NCBI GenBank assembly: GCA_964488495.1
Contig: CAZAUQ010000035.1
Location: 1-25,021, forward strand
Direction: 5' to 3'
DNA: 25,021 nt
Source of the DNA: UBA1402 sp964488495
GTDB lineage: Bacteria > Bacteroidota > Bacteroidia > Bacteroidales > UBA1402
Below, piece after piece: positions 17,144 to 24,341 of this stretch. How positions within the stretch are numbered: the first letter of the stretch is position 1; each line of letters opens with the position of its first letter. The notes below the pieces were generated by a model. That model did not search any database. It was not told where the DNA came from and saw only the letters and a list, made by a program, of their open reading frames with translations. The translations under genes and the position numbers were made by a program.

Positions 17144-18201
17144 CGACAAAAAAACGCTATTGGAACGAATACCAAAAGGAGATTGCCGACGATAAGTATT
17201 TTTATGAGCGCAGTTGCATCCGGCAAACTTTTTTCCCGGGTTCCGAGACGGCTTTTTTGAGAATGCTAAAAGAAGAACTGGGTAAGGATATTCTGGATGT
17301 CGAAAATCAGCACACCTGTACAGGCATAGGTTTCTATACCGACATAGTACCTTTAGAAACCACCATGACTATAGTGGCTCGTCTGTTATCACTCATGACC
17401 GAAGCCGGTTATGAGAACTACGTGCCCTCTTGCGTTACTTCTTTTGGTGTGTTTTCCGAAATCGTCGATCTCTGGGAACACCAGCCGGCCATGCTCGAAA
17501 AAGCCCGAAAAATATTATATGAAACCACCGGCAGAACTTTTGACATACCCAAAAACATCGCTCATCCTTCGGACATCATCTATAAGTTTCGCGAAGAGCT
17601 CAAAGAAAAAATGCGCTACCGCCTGGTGAATCGCTTCACCGGCAAACCCCTGCGGGTGGTGGAACACATAGGCTGCCATTACGCCAAAATTTTTCCTGAC
17701 AAAGGGGTGGGCAAGGCTGAATTTCCTCACGTGCTGGCGGGTATGATCGAATCCTGGGGCGGCGAAGTGATAGATTATCCCGAGCGCCGTCATTGTTGCG
17801 GTTTTGGCTTCAGGCAATACGTGGTCAGAGCCAACAGGGGCTATTCGGTGGCTAATTCCAAAAAGAAATTTGAATCGATGCAGCCCTATGAACCCGATTT
17901 CATAGTGTCCAATTGCCCGGGTTGCACCATGTTCATGGATAAATGGCAATACACCATAGCCGAAATGGAACACAAAACATACGACAAAAACGGTTTTGGC
18001 ATACCGGTGCTCACTTACGAAGAAATGGCCGGGCTTTTGCTGGGTTACAACCCCTGGGAATTGGGGCTGCAGCTGCATCAGGTGCAGTCGGAGCGTTTGC
18101 TTGATAAATTGGGCATTACTTACAATCCCAACGAGAAGTACAAAAGCGTAAGCGGCAAGATTTTGCCCAATCCCGAAAAGCCGCAGTATCTACGTGTTTA
18201 A
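17140..18201 (+). CDS. HdrB-like protein with one intact and one degenerate CCG domain
   Basis: The 353-residue product has the two-domain plan of heterodisulfide reductase subunit B, which binds non-cubane [4Fe-4S] clusters at CCG motifs and is the disulfide-active subunit in methanogens. The C-terminal motif is complete: Cys179, Cys219-Cys220 and Cys259-x2-Cys262 (HIGCH, HCCGFG, NCPGC). The N-terminal motif keeps Cys26, Cys60 and Cys98 but has Thr61 in place of the second Cys of the pair and Ser101 in place of the last Cys. So only one standard non-cubane site is likely. The gene lies between the HdrC-like gene (4-nt overlap) and the HdrA-like gene (about 10 nt). The true substrate is unknown. 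Confidence 0.85.
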   Translation: MTTKKRYWNEYQKEIADDKYFYERSCIRQTFFPGSETAFLRMLKEELGKDILDVENQHTCTGIGFYTDIVPLETTMTIVARLLSLMTEAGYENYVPSCVTSFGVFSEIVDLWEHQPAMLEKARKILYETTGRTFDIPKNIAHPSDIIYKFREELKEKMRYRLVNRFTGKPLRVVEHIGCHYAKIFPDKGVGKAEFPHVLAGMIESWGGEVIDYPERRHCCGFGFRQYVVRANRGYSVANSKKKFESMQPYEPDFIVSNCPGCTMFMDKWQYTIAEMEHKTYDKNGFGIPVLTYEEMAGLLLGYNPWELGLQLHQVQSERLLDKLGITYNPNEKYKSVSGKILPNPEKPQYLRV

Positions 18202-18211
18202 TCCTTTGGAG

Positions 18212-19351
18212 ATGAAAGAAAAAGAAAAAACGGGCCGCAGCGACGAAAGCCCCAAACCCAGAGAAGTAAAACGCAGGCTGAAAGCCTTCAAAAAGATACG
18301 TCGCAAAAAACGACTCGAACCCGAAGAAGTGGAGTTGCCTTTGCAGGTAGCCATTATCGGAGGAGGAGTGGCCGGCATGGAAGCTGCCTCGGTGCTGGCT
18401 GCCCATCGTTGCCCGGTAAGTCTGTTCGAGGCCCGTTCCGGTCTGGCGGCCAATGTGCTGAACAAATACAAGTTATTCCCCGATTTCTCGGATGCTGATC
18501 AATTGGTACAAACCATGGTCAAGGCCCTGGATCATCCGCTGATCACCCTGCACAAAGACACCGAGATCGTGGAGATCATAAAGGAACCCGATGCCTATAC
18601 CTTGCTCGACAACAAAGGCATTTCACACACCGTACCGGCTGTATTGCTGGCCAGCGGCTACGAGCCTTTCGATGCCAAACGTAAGGAAGAGCTGGGTTTT
18701 GGCATTTACGATGGTGTCATCAATTCCCTGCAGCTCGAAAGTATGCTCAAAGAACACAAAGTGTTGAACAGCCTGGGCGAAGAACCTCAACGAGTGGTCT
18801 TTTTGCAATGCGTCGGTTCGCGCGACGAAAAAGTGGGCAATCACTATTGTTCCAAAATTTGTTGCGTCACCGCCGTTAAGCAGGCCATAGAAGTCAGACG
18901 TCAACTGCCCGACACCGAAGTTTATGTGTTTTACATGGACCTGAGACTCTGGGGCCAGGGATACGAAGAATTGTACCGTCAATCGCAGGAAGAGTACAAT
19001 GTGCATTTTGTAAGGGGCAGGATTTCGGAAGCTGCTTCCACTTTTGATGGCCGCATACAGATTAAGTCCGAAGATACTTTGCTGGGACAGCCGCTCAAGA
19101 TGATTACCGATTTGCTGGTATTGATGATAGGCATGGAAGCCTCGCCCGGTACCCGGAAACTGGGCAAAACCTGCGGGATCGAAGGGCCTAATGGTTTTGT
19201 CCGGAGCAAAAGCGTGCATCTGGAAGATAATCTCAGCGACAGGGACGGCTTTTTTCTGGCCGGCAGCTGCAAACGTCCCATGCATATCGCCGAGGCCGTG
19301 AACGATGGCCGTTCGGCAGCCCTCGAAATCATAAAATATCTCAGAAAATAA
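18212..19351 (+). CDS. Short HdrA-like flavoprotein
   Basis: Using the ATG at 18212 (379 residues); a GTG at 18194 inside the previous gene would add six. The FAD-binding motif IIGGGVAGMEAA is at about 48-59. HdrA signatures follow: LQCVGSRD and HYCSKICC (Cys200, 213, 217 and 218), YEELYRQSQEEYNVHFVRGRI at about 251-271 (canonical in HdrA), and the C-terminal AGSCKRP flavin segment. Methanogen HdrA proteins are much longer and carry extra N-terminal and ferredoxin modules; those are missing here. The short form resembles the sHdrA of sulfur-oxidising complexes. Residues 1-45 form a strongly basic extension with many Lys and Arg. In Hdr complexes this subunit distributes electrons between a flavin and Fe-S chains. 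Neighbours are HdrB-like upstream and HdrC-like 2 nt downstream. Confidence 0.85.
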   Translation: MKEKEKTGRSDESPKPREVKRRLKAFKKIRRKKRLEPEEVELPLQVAIIGGGVAGMEAASVLAAHRCPVSLFEARSGLAANVLNKYKLFPDFSDADQLVQTMVKALDHPLITLHKDTEIVEIIKEPDAYTLLDNKGISHTVPAVLLASGYEPFDAKRKEELGFGIYDGVINSLQLESMLKEHKVLNSLGEEPQRVVFLQCVGSRDEKVGNHYCSKICCVTAVKQAIEVRRQLPDTEVYVFYMDLRLWGQGYEELYRQSQEEYNVHFVRGRISEAASTFDGRIQIKSEDTLLGQPLKMITDLLVLMIGMEASPGTRKLGKTCGIEGPNGFVRSKSVHLEDNLSDRDGFFLAGSCKRPMHIAEAVNDGRSAALEIIKYLRK

Positions 19352-19353
19352 AT

Positions 19354-19686
19354 ATGGCCGACTTCGGATTTAGTATTTCAAAACCTCAGTCGATCGACAC
19401 CAACGATATGGATGTCAATCGACTGCAAGCTTTGGAAGCCAAAGTGCCTTCGTTTAAACGCTGCATAAGTTGCGGAGCCTGCACAGCGACCTGTTCCGCC
19501 GGACAATTCGGCAACTTCAACATACGTCGCATCCACAACCTCTATCGTTGGGATCAGCGCAAAGGATTGGAAAAAGAGTTGCAGCAATGCATGCTTTGCG
19601 GCAAATGTACCCTGGTCTGTCCCCGCGGAGTGAATCTGCGTTCCCTCATCATTCATTTACGTAAAGCCCTGGCTGACAAAAAATAA
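19354..19686 (+). CDS. Small HdrC-like iron-sulfur protein (HdrC2 position)
   Basis: The 110-residue protein is almost only a double [4Fe-4S] ferredoxin-like domain: Cys37, 40, 43 and 47 (CISCGACTATCS) and Cys79, 82, 85 and 89 (CMLCGKCTLVCP), followed by RGVNLRSLI, which is typical of HdrC. The size matches small HdrC subunits. It starts 2 nt after the HdrA-like stop and lies 9 nt before the membrane Hdr fusion, so it is well placed to carry electrons between the HdrA-like flavoprotein and the membrane protein. Confidence 0.87.
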   Translation: MADFGFSISKPQSIDTNDMDVNRLQALEAKVPSFKRCISCGACTATCSAGQFGNFNIRRIHNLYRWDQRKGLEKELQQCMLCGKCTLVCPRGVNLRSLIIHLRKALADKK

Positions 19687-19695
19687 ATCAAGCTT

Positions 19696-21468
19696 ATGTC
19701 TCCCAACTTCCATCCTTTTGTACTTCCTTTCACCATCGGTACGCTGGCTTTGTTCAGCATTCTGATTATTAAGTACAATCGCTGGATCAGTAAATTCGAC
19801 CGTCAGCAAAAAAAACTTATACGCCGCAACTTATTCACCGGTAAGCTTATTCCGGCCATTTGGGAAATGATCAGTGAAGGTTTGTTTCACCGAAAAGTGA
19901 GTAAATACAGTCGACGGCTGGGTTACATGCATCGGAGTATAGCCCTGGGCTGGTTCCTGCTTATAAGCATTGGTTTTATCGAAACGGTCTTTCATTTTAA
20001 GGGCCAGGGGCATGCTCCCTGGATTGGCGTTTTCTTTCGTTTTTTTGTACGCGATAATCAGACTCTTTCGGCCCGGATTTTTGCCCAGGTGATGGATTTG
20101 TTGCTCTTGTACATTTTGTCGGGAGTAGCCATGGCTGTCTTTAAATCGGTTTTTTCCAAAACGGTGGGCATGCGCAAAACTACCCGTCTCAAGTTGTTTG
20201 ATGCCAGTTTACGTTATTCGCTCTGGTCGATTTTTCCTTTGCGGCTGTTATCCGAAAGTGCTACCGCAGCTTTAGTTGATAACGGCGGTTTTTTAACCCA
20301 GGGTTTGGGTAATGTAATGGGAGAGCGTTTTGCCGGGATCATGGAATTACCTTTTTGGACTTTGTATTCTATAGCCTTGGGCTTGTTTCTCTGTCTTTTG
20401 CCTTTTTCCCGTTACGCTCATATTTTCAGCGAACTGATGTTGATTTATTTCCGTAAACTGGGTTTGCGTGAAAGGGAAAAGCCTACAGGCTTTACTCAAT
20501 TTGAACTCTCGGCCTGTTCACGCTGCGGCATTTGTATTGACAACTGTCCCCTGGATTCCGAGCTGGACATCACCGATATTCAGCCGGTTTACTTAATTCG
20601 CGATATGCGTAATCGTATGCCGCATCACAACGCCATTGATAATTGCCTGATGTGCAATCGTTGCGAAAGCGATTGTCCGGTAGGTATACAGATTTCCGAA
20701 ATTCGTCGGCAGGAAAGAGACAAAAAAGAACTGGACACCCACGATAATTACGGCTATATAGAAGATGTGCAAGCTTTCAATGCCATAGGCCGGGTGATTT
20801 ATTTTGGTGGCTGTATGTCGCATTTGACCCCGGGCGTCACCGAGTCGATGAAAAAGATCTTCGAAGCCGTTGGCCAGAAATACTGGATGATGGACGAAGA
20901 CAGAACCATCTGTTGCGGACGCCCCCTGTTACAACAAGGCTTTTTCAATCAGGCGGCTGAGTTGAGGCGCAAAAATACCCAACTCATTATGGAATCACGC
21001 TCCAAAACCCTGGTGACTTCCTGTCCCATTTGCTATCAAGCTTTTCGCAAGGAATACAATTTACCGATCAAGGTGGTGCATCACACCGAATACATCGCCA
21101 CTATGCTGCGTCTGGGTAAACTTAAACTCAATCGCAGCGAATTGAGGGTCGCCTATCACGATCCCTGCGAATTGGGCAGGGGCTGTGGTATTTACGACGA
21201 ACCGCGCGAGGTGCTCTCGGCTCTGGGACAGCTATTGAAACTGGAGCAGGAACGCAAAGACAGCCTGTGCTGCGGTTACAATCTGGGCGACACCGTACTG
21301 GAGCTTAACCAGCAATTGAAAGTGAGGGATGCTTCGCTCAACAATCTAAGCGATGCTCATCCCGATGTCATTGCCACTGCCTGCCCTTTGTGTAAAAAGG
21401 CTTTTCAGCATTCTACCACTCAAAAAATCAAAGATGTGGCAGAGCTGGTAGTGGAAAACCTTCGATAA
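19696..21468 (+). CDS. Membrane HdrE/HdrD-like fusion oxidoreductase
   Basis: The 590-residue protein has an N-terminal membrane domain with about five hydrophobic segments (near 8-26, 82-100, 125-148, 172-190 and 222-240). His79 (YMHRSIALGW), His100 and His242 (YAHIFSE) are candidate b-heme ligands as in NarI/HdrE-type subunits. Two [4Fe-4S] motifs follow (Cys274, 277, 280, 284 and Cys317, 320, 323, 327), then two complete CCG motifs: Cys373, Cys406-407, Cys443-x2-Cys446, and Cys491, Cys525-526, Cys563-x2-Cys566. This equals HdrE plus HdrD in one chain and should connect the quinone pool to a cytoplasmic thiol/disulfide or Hdr partner. It is the last gene of the operon and ends 10 nt before a convergent regulator gene. 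Glycolate-oxidase or lactate-oxidase Fe-S subunits also carry CCG domains but lack this membrane part. Confidence 0.85.
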   Translation: MSPNFHPFVLPFTIGTLALFSILIIKYNRWISKFDRQQKKLIRRNLFTGKLIPAIWEMISEGLFHRKVSKYSRRLGYMHRSIALGWFLLISIGFIETVFHFKGQGHAPWIGVFFRFFVRDNQTLSARIFAQVMDLLLLYILSGVAMAVFKSVFSKTVGMRKTTRLKLFDASLRYSLWSIFPLRLLSESATAALVDNGGFLTQGLGNVMGERFAGIMELPFWTLYSIALGLFLCLLPFSRYAHIFSELMLIYFRKLGLREREKPTGFTQFELSACSRCGICIDNCPLDSELDITDIQPVYLIRDMRNRMPHHNAIDNCLMCNRCESDCPVGIQISEIRRQERDKKELDTHDNYGYIEDVQAFNAIGRVIYFGGCMSHLTPGVTESMKKIFEAVGQKYWMMDEDRTICCGRPLLQQGFFNQAAELRRKNTQLIMESRSKTLVTSCPICYQAFRKEYNLPIKVVHHTEYIATMLRLGKLKLNRSELRVAYHDPCELGRGCGIYDEPREVLSALGQLLKLEQERKDSLCCGYNLGDTVLELNQQLKVRDASLNNLSDAHPDVIATACPLCKKAFQHSTTQKIKDVAELVVENLR

Positions 21469-21478
21469 ATTCAGCAGA

Positions 21479-22090
21479 CTAGACCAGTTTTTGCTCTATA
21501 GCCATTCTTACGAGTGTAGCCGTATTTTTAGCTCCCAGCTTGAAGAGTAGATTTTTTCGGTAGCCTTTTATGGTTTCGGGACTCAGGAAGATGCTTTCGG
21601 CAATTTCGGGATTGGTATAGCCTTCTACAATAAGGCGCAGGAGTTCGCGCTCCCTGGGAGTGAGCCATAGATCTGCCTTTTCCTTGTTTTTAAGAATTAT
21701 ATCAACTTCGTGGCAAAGAAAGTTTTCGCCGGCTGCCACGGCCTGAATGCCGGCCATCATTTCTTCGGCCATGACATTTTTGAGCACATAACCACGGGCT
21801 CCGTTTTCGAGCATGCGCCTCACCATGGAGTATTCTCCGTAGCTGGTCAGGGCCAGTATTTTGAGTTCCGGGTAACGACTCACAAGTTCTTTACACAAAT
21901 CTACTCCATTGGCATCGGGCAGGTTGATGTCCAGCAAGAGCACATCGGGCAGTTGTCCCGGCAATATTTTATGACAACCCGCAGCGTCGTGAGCCACCGC
22001 TGCCACCCGTGCTATACCCGATTCATTGATCAATTTACTGAGGCCTTCGACCAACATCTTGTGGTCGTCAACAATATAAACCTGTATCAT
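21479..22090 (-). CDS. NarL/LuxR-family response regulator
   Basis: The 203-residue DNA-binding regulator has an N-terminal receiver domain with acidic Asp8 and Asp9, phosphoacceptor Asp54 (LLLDINLPD), Thr82 and Lys104. A C-terminal LuxR-type helix-turn-helix covers about residues 140-203 (LTPRERELLRLI, then SPETIKGYRKNLLFKLGAKN). It overlaps the sensor kinase gene by 4 nt and is surely its partner. It converges on the Hdr-like operon with only 10 nt between the stops and no clear terminator hairpin between them. Its targets are unknown. Confidence 0.93.
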   Translation of the reverse strand: MIQVYIVDDHKMLVEGLSKLINESGIARVAAVAHDAAGCHKILPGQLPDVLLLDINLPDANGVDLCKELVSRYPELKILALTSYGEYSMVRRMLENGARGYVLKNVMAEEMMAGIQAVAAGENFLCHEVDIILKNKEKADLWLTPRERELLRLIVEGYTNPEIAESIFLSPETIKGYRKNLLFKLGAKNTATLVRMAIEQKLV

Positions 22091-24039
22091 TGTTCTGAGT
22101 TGAGTTGAAATTCAATGTGGATTTCGGTACCGGCAGCAGGCGAAGAATAGAGATTCATTTTTCCGTTGAAGGATTGTACTCTGTTGCTGAGGTTGTTGAG
22201 TCCCATACCTTTTGGAGTATTTTCCACATCGAAGCCTTTTCCGTCGTCCTGTACCGTTAGCGAGATGCGGTCGTTTTCCTGGATGATCTGCAGGTTAATA
22301 TGTGAGGCTTCGGCATGGCGAAGGGCGTTATTAACCAATTCCTGTGCGCAGCGGTAAATCAGAATCTCCAGATTGCTGTCTATGCGTTGTTCATTGCCGA
22401 AATAATGAAATTGCAGTTTGGGATGATCACCGACAAAATCGTTCAGAGCCGTTTTCAGTCCGTAACGCAGCAGCGACTCCGGCATCATGTGATGTGCTAC
22501 TCTGCGTAATTCCCTCATAGAATCGTCCAGCAGGCTGATGGCCTTGTCAAAACGCAATACATCCTGTTGTTCCATGTAAGCTCCCGTTTTCATGTCGTTT
22601 AAATTGAGTTTTACTACCGATAACATGCCACCCAGACCGTCGTGCAAATCCCTGGCCAGGCGGCTGCGCTCAGCTGTTTCGCCCTCCAGGGTTGCCTGTA
22701 CGGCAACAAGCTGTTTTTCTTGCTGCAGGCGTTTTACTTCCTGTTCGGCCAGGCTTTTCTGGTTTTTAATGAGTCGATGCCTGAACATAAGCAGAATCAG
22801 GGCCAGGAAAAGTATCAGCGTCAAAGCTGCACTAAGCCAAAGGCTTAGTTTTTTTTCTTTTTCCAGTGCCTGGATTTTTATAGCCTTCTTTTCGCTTTCG
22901 TATTTGACTTCCATTTCAACCAAAGCTTCCTGGATGGATTCATTCAAAAGCACATTGCTCAGCGAATCCAGATCGTGCTCATAGTAATTGACTGCCTCAT
23001 AGTCGTTTTTTGCATAAGCAAGGTCAACCAGTGCAGCAAGGCAACGTTTTTCTTCGTGGCGCATGTTTTTTCCCTGCATCAAGCCAAGTGATTCTTTGAA
23101 ATAACTTTCTGCCTGCTCAAACTTATTTTTTCGCAGTGCACAATAGCCCAGTCTGAGTGAGGCGTTGTTGATGCTTTTTGGCAGATTAAGTTCCCTGGCA
23201 ATTTCAAGTGCTTGCAGGTCATAGCTTTCGGCTTCGTCGTAATATTCTGTTTTATACAAGCAGTCGGCTATATTGATCAGAGTGGAAACTTCGCTGTTGC
23301 GTATATTCAGATTCCTGAAAATTGGTAGAACTTCGTAAAAACCTTTCAAGGCCAGTTCATACCTGGGCGGCTTTTGATTCATATAACAATTGGAAAGGTT
23401 CATCAAAGCGTTGGCGTAATTGTAACCTTGTGGCTTATCGCTAAAAAAAGCCACTGCTTTTTCCCCGTAACTTACTCCTTTGTCGTATTGCTTCATGTAC
23501 CAGTATAAACACATAAGCAAAACGTTGAAGCGGGCTTCCAGCACCAGGTCGCCAGATTTTTCAACATAAGGCAGAGCCCGGATAAAATGTTCGGCTGCCA
23601 GTTGATAATCTCCTTTATAAGTAAGCGTAGTAGCCATATTACCCAGAATAGTGGCTATTCTTCTGGGGTTATTTTCCTGTAAGGCCATATCCAGCACTTG
23701 TTGATTGACCAGTATAGCCGAATCGTATTGTCCTTCCATATTGAGAACATAGAAATAATCCGAAGCGTAAATATAGTGTCCTCGTTTATAGCCTATCTTT
23801 TTACTCAAGGCCAGTGCCTGATTGTAGTAGCTTTTGGCCTTTTGAGGATGAACTTTTTCGATTTCTTCTCCAATATCGAACAGGAGCCAAACTTTGTTGC
23901 TGTCGTTTTTGGCCTGGGTTAAACTATTCAGCAGACTGTCTAGTGTCGTATTGCTTTGAGCCCGGCTATACTGAACTGTTGTTTCGCAAATGAGCAGAAC
24001 CAGCATAAGAAAACAAAACCCTGGGTGTTTTTGAGGCAT
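22087..24039 (-). CDS. TPR-containing sensor histidine kinase (HisKA_3 type)
   Basis: The 650-residue protein starts with a signal peptide (cleavage near SRAQS), followed by a helical region with several TPR-like repeats (about 30-385) placed in the periplasm. One transmembrane helix (about 396-418, LSLWLSAALTLILFLALILL) leads to a cytoplasmic coiled coil and a HisKA_3 dimerisation domain with phospho-accepting His466 (LARDLHDGLGGML). The ATPase domain shows ELVNNALRHA, DDGKGFD and GMGLNNLSNR. This is a common Bacteroidetes sensor layout paired with NarL-type regulators. Translation is coupled to the regulator gene (4-nt overlap). The signal sensed cannot be told from sequence; TPR regions usually bind proteins or peptides. 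Confidence 0.92.
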   Translation of the reverse strand: MPQKHPGFCFLMLVLLICETTVQYSRAQSNTTLDSLLNSLTQAKNDSNKVWLLFDIGEEIEKVHPQKAKSYYNQALALSKKIGYKRGHYIYASDYFYVLNMEGQYDSAILVNQQVLDMALQENNPRRIATILGNMATTLTYKGDYQLAAEHFIRALPYVEKSGDLVLEARFNVLLMCLYWYMKQYDKGVSYGEKAVAFFSDKPQGYNYANALMNLSNCYMNQKPPRYELALKGFYEVLPIFRNLNIRNSEVSTLINIADCLYKTEYYDEAESYDLQALEIARELNLPKSINNASLRLGYCALRKNKFEQAESYFKESLGLMQGKNMRHEEKRCLAALVDLAYAKNDYEAVNYYEHDLDSLSNVLLNESIQEALVEMEVKYESEKKAIKIQALEKEKKLSLWLSAALTLILFLALILLMFRHRLIKNQKSLAEQEVKRLQQEKQLVAVQATLEGETAERSRLARDLHDGLGGMLSVVKLNLNDMKTGAYMEQQDVLRFDKAISLLDDSMRELRRVAHHMMPESLLRYGLKTALNDFVGDHPKLQFHYFGNEQRIDSNLEILIYRCAQELVNNALRHAEASHINLQIIQENDRISLTVQDDGKGFDVENTPKGMGLNNLSNRVQSFNGKMNLYSSPAAGTEIHIEFQLNSEQ

Positions 24040-24083
24040 ATAGATTTTTTTTACAAAAAAACAGAATTAATATGGGAAAACCT

Positions 24084-24097
24084 ACCCCCAAAGGGGT
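24084..24097. repeat. Short GC-rich hairpin in the kinase leader
   Basis: ACCCC and GGGGT form a 5-bp stem around a 4-nt CAAA loop, 45 nt upstream of the kinase start. It stands out in AT-rich surroundings. It has no T-run on either side, so it is not a typical terminator. Confidence 0.35.
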
Positions 24098-24172
24098 GTA
24101 TTTTGAGCGAAGTTGAAACAACGAATATAAAATAAAATACCACTATTAATGAGTGCATAGCATAAAAAAAAT

Positions 24173-24180
24173 TATATTTG
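24173..24180 (+). promoter_or_regulatory. Candidate distal -7 box upstream of DUF4914
   Basis: TATATTTG matches TAnnTTTG but lies about 160 nt before the gene and lacks a TTG at -33 spacing. AT-rich sequence makes a chance match quite possible. Confidence 0.25.
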
Positions 24181-24265
24181 ATGCTCAATTCTTGAACATC
24201 TGTTCGGAGTGGCTTTAAAAAGGAATTAATAACAAAATTCGGCACGTTAATTGCATTGACCACTA

Positions 24266-24273
24266 TAGTTTTG
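24266..24273 (+). promoter_or_regulatory. Candidate proximal -7 box for DUF4914
   Basis: TAGTTTTG matches TAnnTTTG and would give a leader of about 60 nt before the ATG at 24342. No TTG is present at the standard -33 distance, so the call is tentative. Confidence 0.4.
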
Positions 24274-24341
24274 TGGTTAATTGCCTACTCAAAGCTTAAA
24301 CGTGCAACATAGAATAGTAGAAAAATCCAACCATTTGTAGT

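Larger units (their letters stand above)
24040..24341. other. Divergent intergenic region between the kinase and DUF4914 genes
   Basis: This 302-nt AT-rich stretch has no credible gene. It contains two plus-strand TAnnTTTG boxes (24173-24180 and 24266-24273) and a small hairpin (24084-24097) in what would be the leader of the kinase gene. No exact minus-strand -7 box was found. Confidence 0.75.

Noticed and set aside
16463..21468. Assignment as a methanogen-type CoM/CoB heterodisulfide reductase
   Set aside because: The host looks like Bacteroidetes, HdrA is short, and one HdrB cluster motif is degenerate. Only family resemblance remains.
19696..21468. Glycolate or lactate oxidase Fe-S subunit (GlcF/LutA type)
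   Set aside because: CCG domains are shared, but the heme-type membrane domain, two ferredoxin motifs and Hdr neighbours fit HdrE/HdrD better, and no partner flavin oxidase gene is present.
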